Source of the DNA: Aphis gossypii
Taxonomy: Eukaryota; Arthropoda; Insecta; Hemiptera; Aphididae
Assembly (NCBI RefSeq): GCF_020184175.1
Contig: NC_065531.1
Span: forward strand, 69,844,604-69,908,603
DNA length: 64,000 nt
Reading direction: 5' to 3'
Below are positions 1 to 12,530 of the stretch, piece after piece. The notes beneath the pieces are model-generated. The model worked only from the letters and a program-made list of their open reading frames with translations. It ran no database searches and was not told the DNA's origin. The position numbers were made by a program, and so were the translations under genes. The first letter of the stretch is position 1. Each line of letters starts with the position of its first letter.

Positions 1-59
1 ATGAACGTTTCCTAACCCGGAACTCGGCGCGTTAATGAAGTGTGAAAAAAAAATCGTCG

Positions 60-77
60 ACCGAAAAAAAAACCCCC

Positions 78-108
<31 letters not shown>

Positions 109-120
109 TGATGATGACGG
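60..120. repeat. AAT/GAT trinucleotide microsatellite
   Basis: An (ATA/AAT)n run of about ten units passes directly into (GAT)n units at about 78-118. It is a simple-sequence tract with no coding signal. Confidence 0.8.
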
Positions 121-179
121 AGGCTGATGCTCGGAGCGAAGTATATATAGTAATAATATTACGACGGTATATATATATA

Positions 180-1040
180 TAGTGTAGTGTCGGTCGCCGT
201 CATTCCACCCACCGCTCTGCACTGCACCCCGTCCGCCCACCACCGACGGTACGCGCCGTCGGTTTCCATCCACTGCCACCGCCCGCCCGCCCCGTTGCGA
301 GAGAAATCCGAAAACGTTTTTCACGGTCCCTCGACACCCCGCCGCCCGCGCCGTCGCAGCCGACGTCCAATTAGAGGCGTACTCGCCGGCACGAAACGCG
401 GCAGCGGACAACGCGAAGCATCCCCTCTAACGTCGGCCCGCGGGGACACGCCGAAGCACGGGTAAGCGGGCCGAAGCGGTAAGCGGCGACGAACGATGCA
501 CACAGGTCCTCGCGCCGAATTCACGAGAGAGAGCCGTAGGTTAGTATAGTGCGGCGGCGGCGGCGGCGGAATATATTATTATTATTATTATTATTACACC
601 GTCAAACGGCGGTGGGGAGACGGAGGGAACGCCGCACAGATGGTTTTTGTTGTGTTTTCCTCGTGCGGGCGCGCGGGGCTCGCGGTACGCGCGCTTCCAC
701 CGCGGAGCGCCGTTGTCGTTTCGCCGATCAAAACATACCGGCACGACGGCAACGTCGCACTCGCACGGGCGCGCGCGCTAGCCGTCAACAGCAGCTCAAC
801 CGTCTACGCCGCCGCCGCCGCCGCCGCCGCCGCTTTTACTACACTCGGCGCGTCGTCGACTACGCGGCGGGTACGTAACACGACGGTGCAATGAGCACAT
901 ACCGCACACGGTAGGCAATCAATCACACCGTACCCACGTCGTGTCGTCAACCCCTCTCCGACCGCGTGCGACGAATTTTTACTTTCGAAATAGCATCCAC
1001 CGCACACGACCGTCGTCGTCCGATTAAACATTATCGCGAC
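180..1040. promoter_or_regulatory. GC-rich island, probable promoter or untranslated first exon
   Basis: This stretch is GC- and CpG-rich in an otherwise AT-rich window. It carries CGG/GCC trinucleotide runs near 550-570 and 808-835 and an AAT/TTA run near 566-597. Overlapping reading frames on both strands are arginine- or alanine-rich low-complexity translations with no domain, so I do not call a protein. A plus-strand donor-like site (GG followed by GTAAGC) occurs at about 461-467, which would fit a short untranslated plus-strand exon. In insects with AT-rich genomes such islands usually mark transcription starts of broadly expressed or developmental genes; that role is inferred here. Confidence 0.4.
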
Positions 1041-1821
1041 GGCGCCTTCCTAATATATATTATTATAATATTTAAATGTGTGTGTGTGCACGGGAATTTC
1101 GCGTGGAAAAATTTTGTACGGAAATCGTTTCACAGACTTGTTGGTGGTGGAATAAATTACGCGCACAATTAACGTCGTTGCCCCGGATTCGGAAAACACG
1201 AGTACCCGACGGTCGTACTTTCGTGTTTTGTTTTTTTTAATCACTATAGCTCTTTTCACTATACGCAATCACGCTCGAACCTTTGCAGGATAGACGACGG
1301 CTGCTGTAAATTATTAAAATATGATATATATGTGACTGCGGACGGTCTGCTGTCAATGCAGGATAACTGGAAAGGGCACGCGGCTTTTGTGTGTAACGTT
1401 TTCTATACGCGTGTAGCCCTTTTGAAAAAACTACCGGGGAAATATACGGGGATCTCGAACGCCTCATTGACATCGTTAATTCATTTGCGAGACGTTTTTA
1501 ATTGAAACACGCGATGTTTATACCCGATGAAAACACAAAAACTGTGATTTTTTTAACTGTATACGTACTATTATATATTATGTTAATACTACGTTATACA
1601 GTGTCACAGTGATCTATGCAGAAGCGTAGAATTTTTCAAGTTTTTACAACTTTATATAATTATTCTATGTTGCTAAGTCATAAACAGAAAATGCTAACAA
1701 AATACGAACCGTTTTAAAAGCGATTTTAATTGTATAATAATATGTATACTGTATATAGTGCAGCCTTAAAATTATTACAGATCGTTGTGATAAATAGTCA
1801 ATTATGATTATATATACTTAC

Positions 1822-2043
1822 AAGAATGAAGACATTCGACGATGGAAGTAGCATCTACCAAATATCCACGGCATAAGACGCAAATAAGTTGACGGTTAAC
1901 GTCAGTTAGTTTTACTCTTCCACCTACACAGGGCACGACTGGGTCGCCGAATAATTTTTGCAGCAACCACGGAGGTGACGATGATGACGACGATGACGAC
2001 ATGATGACGATAATGACAATATATCAGAACTACGATTTCAATT
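1822..2043 (-). CDS. Polycomb-group RING finger protein (BMI1/Psc-like), first coding exon
   Basis: The exon reads right to left. It starts after a good acceptor (TTAATTTACAG, ending at 2044), the ATG is at 2002, and it ends at 1822 before a consensus donor GTAAGTATAT. It encodes 60 residues plus one base: a poly-Ser start, then at residues 29-60 the N-terminal half of a PCGF RING finger, RVKLTDVNRQLICVLCRGYL followed by VDATSIVECLHS. The Cys-x2-Cys pair and the Cys-Leu-His zinc ligands are all present. In the family the next residues are Phe-Cys, which fits the one-base phase at the donor. PCGF proteins are RING partners in Polycomb repressive complex 1, a nuclear histone H2A ubiquitin ligase. 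The pattern is closest to BMI1/PCGF2 and fly Psc as I remember them. The rest of the RING and the C-terminal domain must lie left of the window. The run of Ser codons (TCG/TCA) resembles a local repeat expansion. Confidence 0.82.
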
Positions 2044-5000
2044 CTGTAAATTAATAAATACAAAAATAGAGCTAATCAAATTATAATTATTATTGTATTA
2101 TTTGTATATATGAAACAAATATTACTATATACCTATAAATAATATATTATATATACCTGCAGAATAATACCTATCGTATACGAACAAGACACAAACAGTA
2201 CGTTTTCAAAGGGAGTCAAAAAAAGAAGAAACTATATAAACGGAATAAGGGTGGTTTTCAAGCTAATGACGACTCATGTATATATGTGCGTATAAACACA
2301 TGAGATGGAGGGGAACATAGGGGTGAAACTACCCTAAGCACACAAATTCAGGTAAGGAAAAAGGAAAACTTCTATTATATATATGTGGCGTACGAGAAAA
2401 CTCTCTTTATACATAGGTATATATATATATATATACTACAGTCTATAGTCAAATTAATTGAAGGCATACCGCACACAGACTATAGTTTATATATATACAA
2501 AAGGTAGTGAAGGGTAAATTTTTGGCTGAAGAGGTTCAGCGCTTGATATACACATATATACAACATATATAGACGAGGACGATTTTTCAATGAAATTGGA
2601 TTCGGATTCGTTTGTGTGCGTGTATATTATACACATAAATAAGACGTTAACCTTGCCCGTTGTGCGTATACTTTTTCTTCTTTGTATTTAATGGTGGCCG
2701 CACATTCAATGACAAACGGTCTGTACAGTCGGATAATTTAAAATAAAAATAGCCAATGGCAATCGGTTCATTAATATACACCTTGAGAATATATTATATT
2801 CAAACGTGTGTGCTTATGTACACGCACTGCACAATGGAGGAAAATCATCGACCTTTATAATAGTCTTTATATATACGTTGTTATGGACTACGCGACAAGT
2901 CAATGGCATCAATACGCACGTTAAGACATAGACCAAGTAAGTATAAATGTATAAACAGGTACAAGATTAATATCGCATATTGAGATTTCTTTTACCGAAG
3001 TCTCAGTTAAAATAATAATAATAATAATAATAATAATAGTTAATAAAAAGGCGAATGTTTTTTATTATCGATTTATTCATTGTAAAAATACTTAACGTAT
3101 ACGCGTTATTATTCGGGAGGGATAAAAGCATTCGACTGCAGGAATATAAGAATACATCCGCCAACAACAGCCCTGACAAGCATTTTCACAGTGACTGAAC
3201 ATACCCATCATGGGGAGAGAAGTTTGGGACACATAAGGTTTCCTTATGCGTGTTAATATATGAAAGTCCAGGTGATACATAGAGAAAAAACTGATAAACC
3301 GGTTTCACCCGTTATTGTTTTATAAGGCGTAATATCGATAGGTATTTAAAAAGGCGAAAATCTCCAGTTTTCTTAGATAAAAATAAAATAAAAATATAAT
3401 GCACCTTTAATGTAGCTTAATACTTTTATGATACATATATCATATAGACCGTTGCTATATTAAACTTATTATTCGTAATATTCTAATATGTGAATTCAAT
3501 AATAATGTGGAGGAATCAATATATGTATAATGGAAAAAGGGTAATTCAACGAAACCTTATACATATCACTAACCTTATCGTGCTATTGTTTAGATCGAAA
3601 TTGATTTTAATTTAAACGAATTTATAGAGGAATTTATGCAAACAATCATTTCCCTATAATATATATGCCTACTTTACACAGCCAAAATGTACTATATAGG
3701 GTATCAAAATCTAATCGTTATATATTATTATTCCTATACCTTCGCGGTATATACTGTACACATAGGTATTATATTATAATATTTAAAATTATATACGAAA
3801 TATATATTCGTATATATATATACCTACGAAAAATGTAGGTGGATGTCAACACCTTGAGATAATTACCTACCATAGGTATCCATTCCGTTACCAGTATCGT
3901 GTGTATAATTATAGAGTAAAGGAATGCAAGTATAATACTTATTAAAAAACATATATAAAAGGGAAAAAATTATCGTGTGACAAAATTACAATGATGTTTT
4001 TCTATTGTTAAGAATATTATTGCAGTATATATATTATAGACGGGAACAATCTCATATATTCTATTGCCATGCAAAATACTTATTTTGGTGGCAACTCCAG
4101 ACGCTAAATGACAACAGCGGTGGTCTAGTATAGGGATATCATAAAGTACATATATCGTATACCTATACATACGATTTTCAAATACATTTTTCCTCTTGCT
4201 CCACATGTCGACGATTGTACGTCTATATGATGTGAGAACACAATACGTATATTATGTGTAATATATATACATGCGTGTATACGCTATACGCGGCGCGGTG
4301 AGAGTATCAATAGGGGCTGCACCTTTTGTTTATCCATAATTTCCGGAACGGGAAACAAGCACACTGTATACAAGATGAGGGGTTCGTTTATCGTCTGTGT
4401 GCAGCACGTAAAGAGCAATGCATGTACTCATATGTATGTATGTATGTATGTGTATATATATATAAATGCATATGGGAAACCGGTTGTTTTTAGGGCCCTG
4501 AAGAATGCAATCCGGAGGGGAGTAAATATGAAAAAAAAAACAAAATTAAGATATGACGGTCGGCGGAGGAAAAAACCGGGCGTGATAATTTATATAATTC
4601 TGGAACATGTTCCAAAAATAATTTAGCAATTTTGTGTTTTTGAACTTCTAACACTGATGGTTTTTGCAATGTCTAGTATATTATATACTGATATAAGAAT
4701 ATAGTAAAAGCGAACGTGATAACAAAATCTGAAATGAATAATGTCATCTGTCTCTGTTATGGATGACGCTACACAGCACACTTAATATGTTGACTCCGTA
4801 TTATAATAATTACAACATAGTAAATTTTCGTCCCGTATAACCAATTTTGTGTTAGTAGTATTAATAATAGAGTGAATAGACCTATATTATCTAAGTTAAA
4901 AACAAAAATATAATCTGTGCCAGAGCGTTGGCTAGTACTTTAATTCTATAATGAAGATAGGTACCTATTATGGGTATTATATTAATAGTTGAAAATACTA

Positions 5001-6279
5001 TCTTAAAAATTATAAGATTGAAAAATTCATCACTCAAGCACAGATAACGTTATTGCTTTTAACATCGATAATAGGACAATCTACACTTACATTAAAGCTA
5101 ATAACTTAAAACCGATTCTACAAAACGAAAATTTGCCATATTGTGTATTTGTAAGATGACAGAGGAAACAAATACGTTTATAGCGTCCTCTTATAAGGTT
5201 ATAAATTATGTAATAACAATGTATACTTGTGCAGATCGTCGACCGTCGTCGAATAAATATAATGACGCTAACCCGATATTCACACTATAATTATGTAATT
5301 CAGTATTTAATTCCCACCGTCGAGTTTCAAATTTATGAAATCTCAAGAATATACCTACCTATATAATATGTGAGTTTAACACCAACTTCCAAAAAGAGCA
5401 AAAAATAATGTGTTAAAACGTTGATGATTAACTTCTCTTTTTCTCCCAACCATTTTTTTCTTTTTTTTTTACAATGTCATTTGATAAAAAAAAAATTTAT
5501 TACTACCATACCGAATACACATTTATACATAAATAATAAAAGGACAAACCGTATTAATGTCATTGAAATACACACAAACGCTACCGCCAGATACAATCAA
5601 TGTCCCTCCTACCGCGCCAATAATCATAAAATATATAGACATCACCATCAGGAAAACGCGTGTCTTTTCCCGTCACGTGTGTGCTAACGACGACGACCGA
5701 CAGTAACCAACACAGACGCCGCCGCAACATGGGGTAAAAGTGTTACCAACTGTGTGAGATAAAGAGTGATGGAGAGACTCGGAACGAGGGAGAGAGGGAG
5801 AAAGAGAGTAAAGAGTGAAAAAAAGAGCCGGTACCGAAACGTATACGAGTATACAACTCCCCCTTCTCGAAGACGACCTATATAGGCTATATACCTATGT
5901 GTACGATACGTTATCGTCTTATCGATGTAGGTATATAATATAAAATATGTATAATAATAATAATAATTTAAGTTTGTGCATGAATTGCTAAAATCTAATA
6001 ATGAAGGACAATACTGCAACAATATCCAATGTTGTGCTCTGTCTAAACTCGGTGACTTAAATATCAATAGCGGATAGTGTCGACATTCGATAAAACATAA
6101 TTCGTATGTAGGTACAAAAATAAAATTAAAAATAATTACGGTTTATAATTATATACTTACCCAACACCTATACATAATATTAATATTAAGTATATATACA
6201 TAAAAAGAGCTATATATATCGTACTATAGGTAATACAAAAATATTATATAATATATTATAATATATAGTACCTATATAA
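2044..6279. other. AT-rich non-coding stretch, probable first intron of the PCGF gene
   Basis: No convincing exon is visible. The stretch holds TA-rich low complexity, an AAT microsatellite (about 3,010-3,038), a TATG/TGTA tract (about 4,432-4,462), and moderately GC-rich unexplained patches at 3,110-3,250 and 5,640-5,860 (the latter polypurine). A palindromic CACGTG E-box core lies near 5,675. If the 7,219 donor is used, this is intron. Confidence 0.5.
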
Positions 6280-8110
6280 TAGTTTAAAGAGTGGCGGGCA
6301 ATGAGTTTCCCACGGCAACAACCGGTCCGCGGCGCGTCGGAGGTGGGGAGGAAAAACCGTTTCGGATTGTGAAAGAGAATAAAAAAAAAAAAAAAAAATT
6401 ACGAAAAAAAAAAGGATAGGCAATAGTAGGTACCTACTATACTACATGACAAAAAGTCGACCGGTGCCTCACACGGTCTATATAGGCGCGCCGAGGGGGA
6501 GGGGTGACGGAAAAGAGTGAAAAAGAGAATGGGGTGAAAGACTGGAAGAGAGAGAGAGAGAAAAAATAATAGGGGGATATAAATTGGCCTTCATTGAATG
6601 GGCACGGCGGCGGCGGCGGCGGCGGACCCGAAAGCGCAACGCGGTGAAGGGAGGAAGGAAACCCACGGGTAACGGCGGCGGCGGCGGCGGTGAGTGAATG
6701 AGCGCGGTGGGACCGGGCGGCGTATGAGCGGCGCGGCGAGCAAATCGTATGGCGGGCGGGTGGCCGAGGTAGCGTTATGTTACACACGAGACCATGTCGG
6801 GGTTTCACATGCGCCGCTACACGCACACACGCGCACACGCGCACACGTAAACGCACACGCACAATCGGACAGAGGGGAACCGCCAACGCGTGCGACGTTG
6901 CCGTTCCGTGCCGGTGCACGAGTTTTCACCGTTGTCGAAATAGACAACACGAGCGACCGCTGCCGCCGCGCGCCACCGCCGCCGTGTTGACAGTTTTTAT
7001 TTTTTTTCCTCGACTCGAACTGCGCACATTACGACGGCGGCACGACGGATTTCACGTCGTGTCGTTCTCATAATTATTCCGAGTCGACAATAACAACAAT
7101 AATATAATAATACGACGTGCGATATAGGCAATACAGCCATTGTCGTATATATCGCTTATACACATATACCTATATATATATACTATACATGATATTTATA
7201 TTATATTTCGTTACTTACCACCACGGACGACACTGCAGACGACTGCCGACTGGCATAACGGTCTCGACGAAAAAAATCGCACACCATTCGATTACGAAGC
7301 ACCACAGACGCACGAAACACTGTGCGGAACGGGTTAAGAGCACACGGACGACTGACACACGGCGGCTGCGAGCGAAACGCGCGGAGAAAGGTCGACGAGC
7401 GGACGTGATCGCACGACACCGGGCTTGAGACTGACGCGGAACCAGACCGACGCGGCGGCGGTCGGGAAACGGGTCCCGGGCCGCCGGCCGGGTGGGGGAG
7501 AACGGGTCGCCGGGCCCCGATTGGACCGGCAGGCCGGCGCCCCGCCCCGCCGCGCGGTCAGCATTGGCCCGGTGACGTCATGCCGCGCTGAAAATCGGAG
7601 GGGTGCGAGGCGGCGGCGGCGGCCGTGACAGCCGCGACAGCCGTCGGGATTTCGGCACCCGCGTAGAATTACCCGCCGCGGCGGCTCGTGAATTATTATC
7701 GCGCGCGCGGTAGCATGTGCCTATATCGATTTTTTTTGATTTTTTTTCACCGCGCGACGGCCCCCACGCGTCAAAGTCCCCGAGACGCGGTCCTATTTTA
7801 AAACTGCCATCGTCGCCGTCCCTCCGCGTCCATTCTATGTATGCGAGTAAGCGCGTTATTTATAGACGAAAAAACGTGGACGTTTTTCATATTATATTCG
7901 TCTCTTTTTTGGGCCACCGTTGGCGCTGCGCAAACGTTCGCGCCGGACATTTTCTAAATCGCGTTTTGGCCGGTGCACCGGTGCAGCTGCAACGGTGATC
8001 TGCACGCCGTGGTTTGCGATCGCTTGAATAATCAAATCAAATAAATCACTGCTGCAGCTTATTGCGATTAAACGATTCGCAGCGGCGGCTGCGGATTGAT
8101 AAACTTTAAA
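6280..8110. promoter_or_regulatory. Large GC-rich/CpG island
   Basis: About 1.8 kb of high GC with CGG runs near 6,606-6,625 and 6,672-6,691, a CA/CG-alternating tract at about 6,818-6,865, and GAGA-type purine tracts (about 6,510-6,565 here, and 5,770-5,825 just outside). Frames on both strands are open only because stop codons are rare at this composition; their translations are low-complexity and unlike any protein I know, so they are not called. The best reading is a promoter with first exon(s), probably for the minus-strand PCGF gene. Confidence 0.5.
7219..7620 (-). promoter_or_regulatory. Candidate untranslated first exon and CpG promoter of the PCGF gene
   Basis: On the minus strand a strong donor, GTGGTG followed by GTAAGTAACG, sits at 7218-7209, at the left edge of a very GC-rich block (7,220-7,690). 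The PCGF coding exon has an acceptor 41 bases upstream of its ATG, so an upstream untranslated exon is required; this donor is the best candidate I see to the right of it. The right edge (transcription start) cannot be fixed from sequence and is approximate. The implied intron is about 5.2 kb. The link is inferred. Confidence 0.4.
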
Positions 8111-11100
8111 AACCGCGATTTAATTCAGTCCGCGGTTTCGATAATATATTTATATCTAGCTAGATTTATACATCTAATAATAGGCATATAGGTAACTGAT
8201 GTGTAGCTCGTTCAAGTCTCGATGATTACGATAATATGTTCCTGCAGATGTAAGCGAATAAAATATAATTAAAAAAATTGTATGTAATAAAATTTCATAA
8301 ATGTATAATTACCTTATTCTAATAAGGGTTGTTATACATAAATTTAATAATTTTAATTCAGTTCATATTTTACGTAAATATATACTCGTATACCTATGTA
8401 TAAAATAAATGTGATAAAAACGGAAGTATTGTCTCGCATGTTCTCTTTTATTCATCCGAATATTTTAATAAAAGAGTACATCGAATGGCATGTGGTTTTT
8501 TAGCCTGTATTTATGATTCTATAAATTGAAAAAAAATCAATAGTTATTAATTTTTATTTAAATCAGCAAATACGCTTTAAAACATTAATTTATTTATTTT
8601 CCTCTTCCCTGTTACCAATTATGATTAGAAATTAGTATTTTAATAAAAAGTTTGTATATTATTAGTATAACCGTACAAAATTTATGTTGTTTTTGCAAGT
8701 TCACATCACTACATTGAAAGTTTATGAGTTGTTGGTTTTTTATCCAGAATAAAAAAGAAATCAAATTTGGGTGATATTCAACAAAAAAATTTTAAAAAAT
8801 GCTGCAATTGAATGGTCAATAAAAAGCACCAATGAGCGGGACAATTATGTCAAGTTGATATGTCGGAAATATATCATCTATATATATGTGTACAGTACCA
8901 AATCAGAAAACCATAAATATTATTTATCCACACATAATGCACACACGCGTACCCCAAATGTTAGCATTAGGCAACCAAATTTAACACAGATGTATTTTGT
9001 ACGGTTGACGAACATATAATAATGTAACATAAGCGCGTGGCTATAGTATTTCATATGTTTAATTTTTTTTTTTTAATCATTATACTTTGTATATAGTTTA
9101 TTTTTAAATTCATACATCATAGTGAATAACTATATAATAAATTTAATTTTCAAGCCTATTTTCAAGGCTAATCACTCAATGGAGAAAATGACCAGAATGC
9201 ATGCGAAACAGCGTAATAGTAAATAGTACCTATATTATGAATAAACTCTTCTTCTATTATGAATATTTATACTATGTAGGTATACCTATACATTCTACGT
9301 AAACCTATACCTATGTATATGTTACGGCTAAAGTCCAAAACATGGGCTAAAATGCATATTATATCCAACTAATACATGCACATATAATTCATTTACTATA
9401 TAATTGGATAAAGTATACCTATATACACATTTCCCATCTAGAATCGCATATATTTTCGTAAATTAACCGGCTATATTTTGTACATTAATCATTGATTGAT
9501 GGATGAAGTAACTGCAGGGTAGAAAAAATTTACAAAACCTAGTATTATATAATTATATTTTCAACAGCACTAAATGGTCTAAATGTAAGATAAATATACG
9601 ACCATATTATAATAAGGTATATATATACTCTAGTATAAAAGCACTATACAATACAACATCAAGCTGAACAAATGAAGTTTATATATATATATATCATTTA
9701 ATAAGTTACCACTTTTCAGTATAACTGATACGATTCGAGTCACCATACCAGATGTGGATATAAAAGTAGAGGAGATCCATGGATCACATATAATATGTTA
9801 CATCCATATACATAAAAAAAATTTTATGGAACTGCAGCAGTTAGTGAAATTATAAGAATCAGTGTATATAAGTAATTAATAATTTATATTTTATAATAAT
9901 ATGTTGATTTTTAGGTATATTAGATGATGTATAGTAGTGGTAGTTTAATATACCTAATATATCATATCATATACTATACCATATATAGTGATATATTATA
10001 TAAATAACACAGCTAGCTAATTACTTATAGTTTTCAAATATCGCTGTAATAATGTATAGGTACTATTGCGTTTCATAAAATAAGTATAGGTGTCTGTTTT
10101 TTTAATAATTTTCTGTTGATAAAGTCCACTGTGATAAAGTCATTATAGAATTATATTATATAATGACATGATTACCTCATATGTACCTATATTTATAAAT
10201 CGTTAATGTATAATTTGATTTAAGGCTCTGATAATACAGATCTATTTGATTTGCATAAATACAAAATACAAATTATGCAGCGCTGCAAATCAATATAATA
10301 TATTATTATATTAGGTTCTACTGTAAAGAACACTAGCAGCTATACCTACCTATAGATCTAAGTATATTTTATATTTATATAAAGACATTTGTCAAAACTC
10401 GAACATCATATAATATGGCTATATAATAGGTAAACGTATTTATTATACAATATATACATAATATTACATAATAAGCAGTGTCAGACAGGCCAGGGCCGCG
10501 GTGCCCCGAACGTGCAGACCTAGGCCCTGAGCTTTTTTTTCTTAGTTTATAATCGTGGTGGAGGGAGGAGAATATACATTAATTCACTATATTCTATGAT
10601 CAATCTAGATCATATAGTAAATGAAGAAAAAAATTGAGGCCTCAGAGAAAAATTACAGCCGAGGCCTTTTGTATGCCAGGCTGACACTGCAGATAATATA
10701 CAATAATAGTCACACATTTGGAGCCTTTATATATAGACGCTCATTTTCTCTACCCCCGTCCCCACTGCAGAATTCACATCACATATTATGGTTCTATTAG
10801 GTATATATTTTTTCTATTATAGCTATATAATATATAATGATAACTAATGGTATACAATTATTTTTCCAACTTCATTAAAAAAATGCAAATAAAAAAAAAA
10901 GTATACCTACATTTTTTCGAGTAAGATAATTTTAAGATATTGCGTTGGATACCAGCTATTTATAAAAAAATTTTCCACAATCTTTAAAATCTGTTGCTCT
11001 TCATAGCTTTGTTAAAACTTAAGCTGGTGTAAGGACATAAAAGTGTTTAGTAAAATATTATAGTGTATTTAACTATATTTCTTAATTTGATGTTTATTAA

Positions 11101-12229
11101 CAATAATGTTTATTTTACAAAAAATAATTTCACCTCATTATCTGTATATGATATGAATCATTTAAATAATTATTTATGAAAACAATATTATAATAGGTAT
11201 AACTATACGCACGAAACTCAATATTTCAATACTTTCAAACACAACTATTCAGTCACAGTAGATGTTCGATTAAAAATTGAAGCATTCGAATTTGTTACAG
11301 ACATAACTGCTTATAGATTACCTATTTATTTAATCATATGAATATCGTATTGTAGAATATATGTATATTTTACTATAGAGAAGTAAGGAAACTTTATAAA
11401 TAATTTAGAATTCATTTATAATTTAAATTTGATAACATGTATATTATATAAAAATTTTAAAAACAATAATAGATATTAAATAAATATTATTCAAACCATA
11501 TATAGTTGTGTTCTTATTATAACTTGAAATAATTATTTTTATTTTAATGAAAAGATTTGAAAAAAAACAGAAATAGAAAATACCTAAATACTTTTTATGT
11601 AAATAATATATGTGATAATTTGTATAAGGTAAATATTTTTTTATGATCAACAAATTGATGGCCAAACACTGCGTTTAATCTTCCTGTAAAAAGATGTTGT
11701 AAAAATAAATAACTTTTTATGGTGAGTATATTTTTGCTAAAACTATTAAAATCTCCTAACAAATAGACTACAGTGAACATAATATAATAATATTATGTTA
11801 CTCATAAATTCATAAGATTATAATAAGACGAGTAGATATACATTTAGCTATATTTTACAGTTCTCTATGATAAAAATTTATCAGTATTTATTTTAAAATT
11901 AAAAATTCCTTGAAATTATCTCAAGATTACGTATGGTATATAATTAGCAACACATACCTATCACTCTGTATGTTAAAAAAATATAAAATATAATTCTCCA
12001 TATAGTTCTTAAATCATTTGGAATATACCTATATAATATAAACTATAGTAAATTACTCGTTAGATTTTAAGCTTATTTATAAATGTATATTGTATAATTT
12101 GAATAAAATAAAATCTATGGTAACAGCTTTCGTATATAACTCGCATGACTATTGTGACTGTTCAAACTTAAAAAAAAAAAAAACAGTAATCTTATTTGTT
12201 TTAATAATTCTGTTATGCTCTAAAACGAA
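8111..12229. other. AT-rich intergenic stretch
   Basis: Mostly AT-rich sequence dense in TATA/TAGGTA words; short open frames here have no coding character. One small transposon-like unit at 10,476-10,689 is annotated separately. Confidence 0.6.
10476..10689. mobile_element. Small non-autonomous DNA transposon (hAT-like MITE)
   Basis: The left end CAGTGTCAGACAGGCC and the right end (read inward on the minus strand) CAGTGTCAGCCTGGCA form terminal inverted repeats, with further GGCC-rich complementarity inside. CAGTG-type termini are common in hAT elements. No clean 8-bp target duplication is visible, so the copy is probably old or its ends are slightly misplaced. Confidence 0.5.
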
Positions 12230-12445
12230 ATGGGTGAAAATATGACAAGTTTATTGGACATAATGATTCCGGAAGCGGCGGGCGACGGACCCGTAAACGG
12301 AACAAGCATGCCGAGGAACAGAGTTTTGCAGGTACGAATTCTGGTTCATGGCAATGGCGCTGGAGACTCTGGTATCATATTTATGCCCATTAATCGCAGA
12401 ACCTTAGTACCATTGATGATTGATAATAGACAGGTTGCAGGATAA
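12230..12445 (+). CDS. Small ORF of 71 codons, unknown function
   Basis: This ORF has much higher GC than its surroundings and non-repetitive amino-acid use, which suggests real coding selection. It starts MGENMTSLLDIMIPEAAGDG and ends MIDNRQVAG. AATAAA poly(A) signals follow at 12,521-12,530, about 80 bases after the stop, so it could be a compact complete gene or a terminal exon. Alternatively, codon 34 ends in CAG followed by GTACGA at 12,332, a usable donor; then only residues 1-34 would be the first coding exon of a larger plus-strand gene. TTTTGCAG at the same place could equally act as an acceptor. No signal peptide, membrane segment or known domain is seen, and I do not recognise the protein. 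Confidence 0.5.
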   Translation: MGENMTSLLDIMIPEAAGDGPVNGTSMPRNRVLQVRILVHGNGAGDSGIIFMPINRRTLVPLMIDNRQVAG

Positions 12446-12530
12446 TCATATATTGTCAAAATATTTATTTTTACAGTGTATAATTTATAAATATGTTATG
12501 GAATACGTAAACAAAAATTTAATAAATAAA

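Noticed and set aside
5684..6067. 127-codon minus-strand frame
   Set aside because: It is the complement of a GA-rich polypurine tract and TA repeats; composition explains the open frame and no domain or splice context is present.
6437..6919. 160-codon minus-strand frame in the 6.3-8.1 kb island
   Set aside because: Low-complexity Pro/Arg/His-rich translation of CGG runs and CA/CG repeats, with equally long frames on the other strand.
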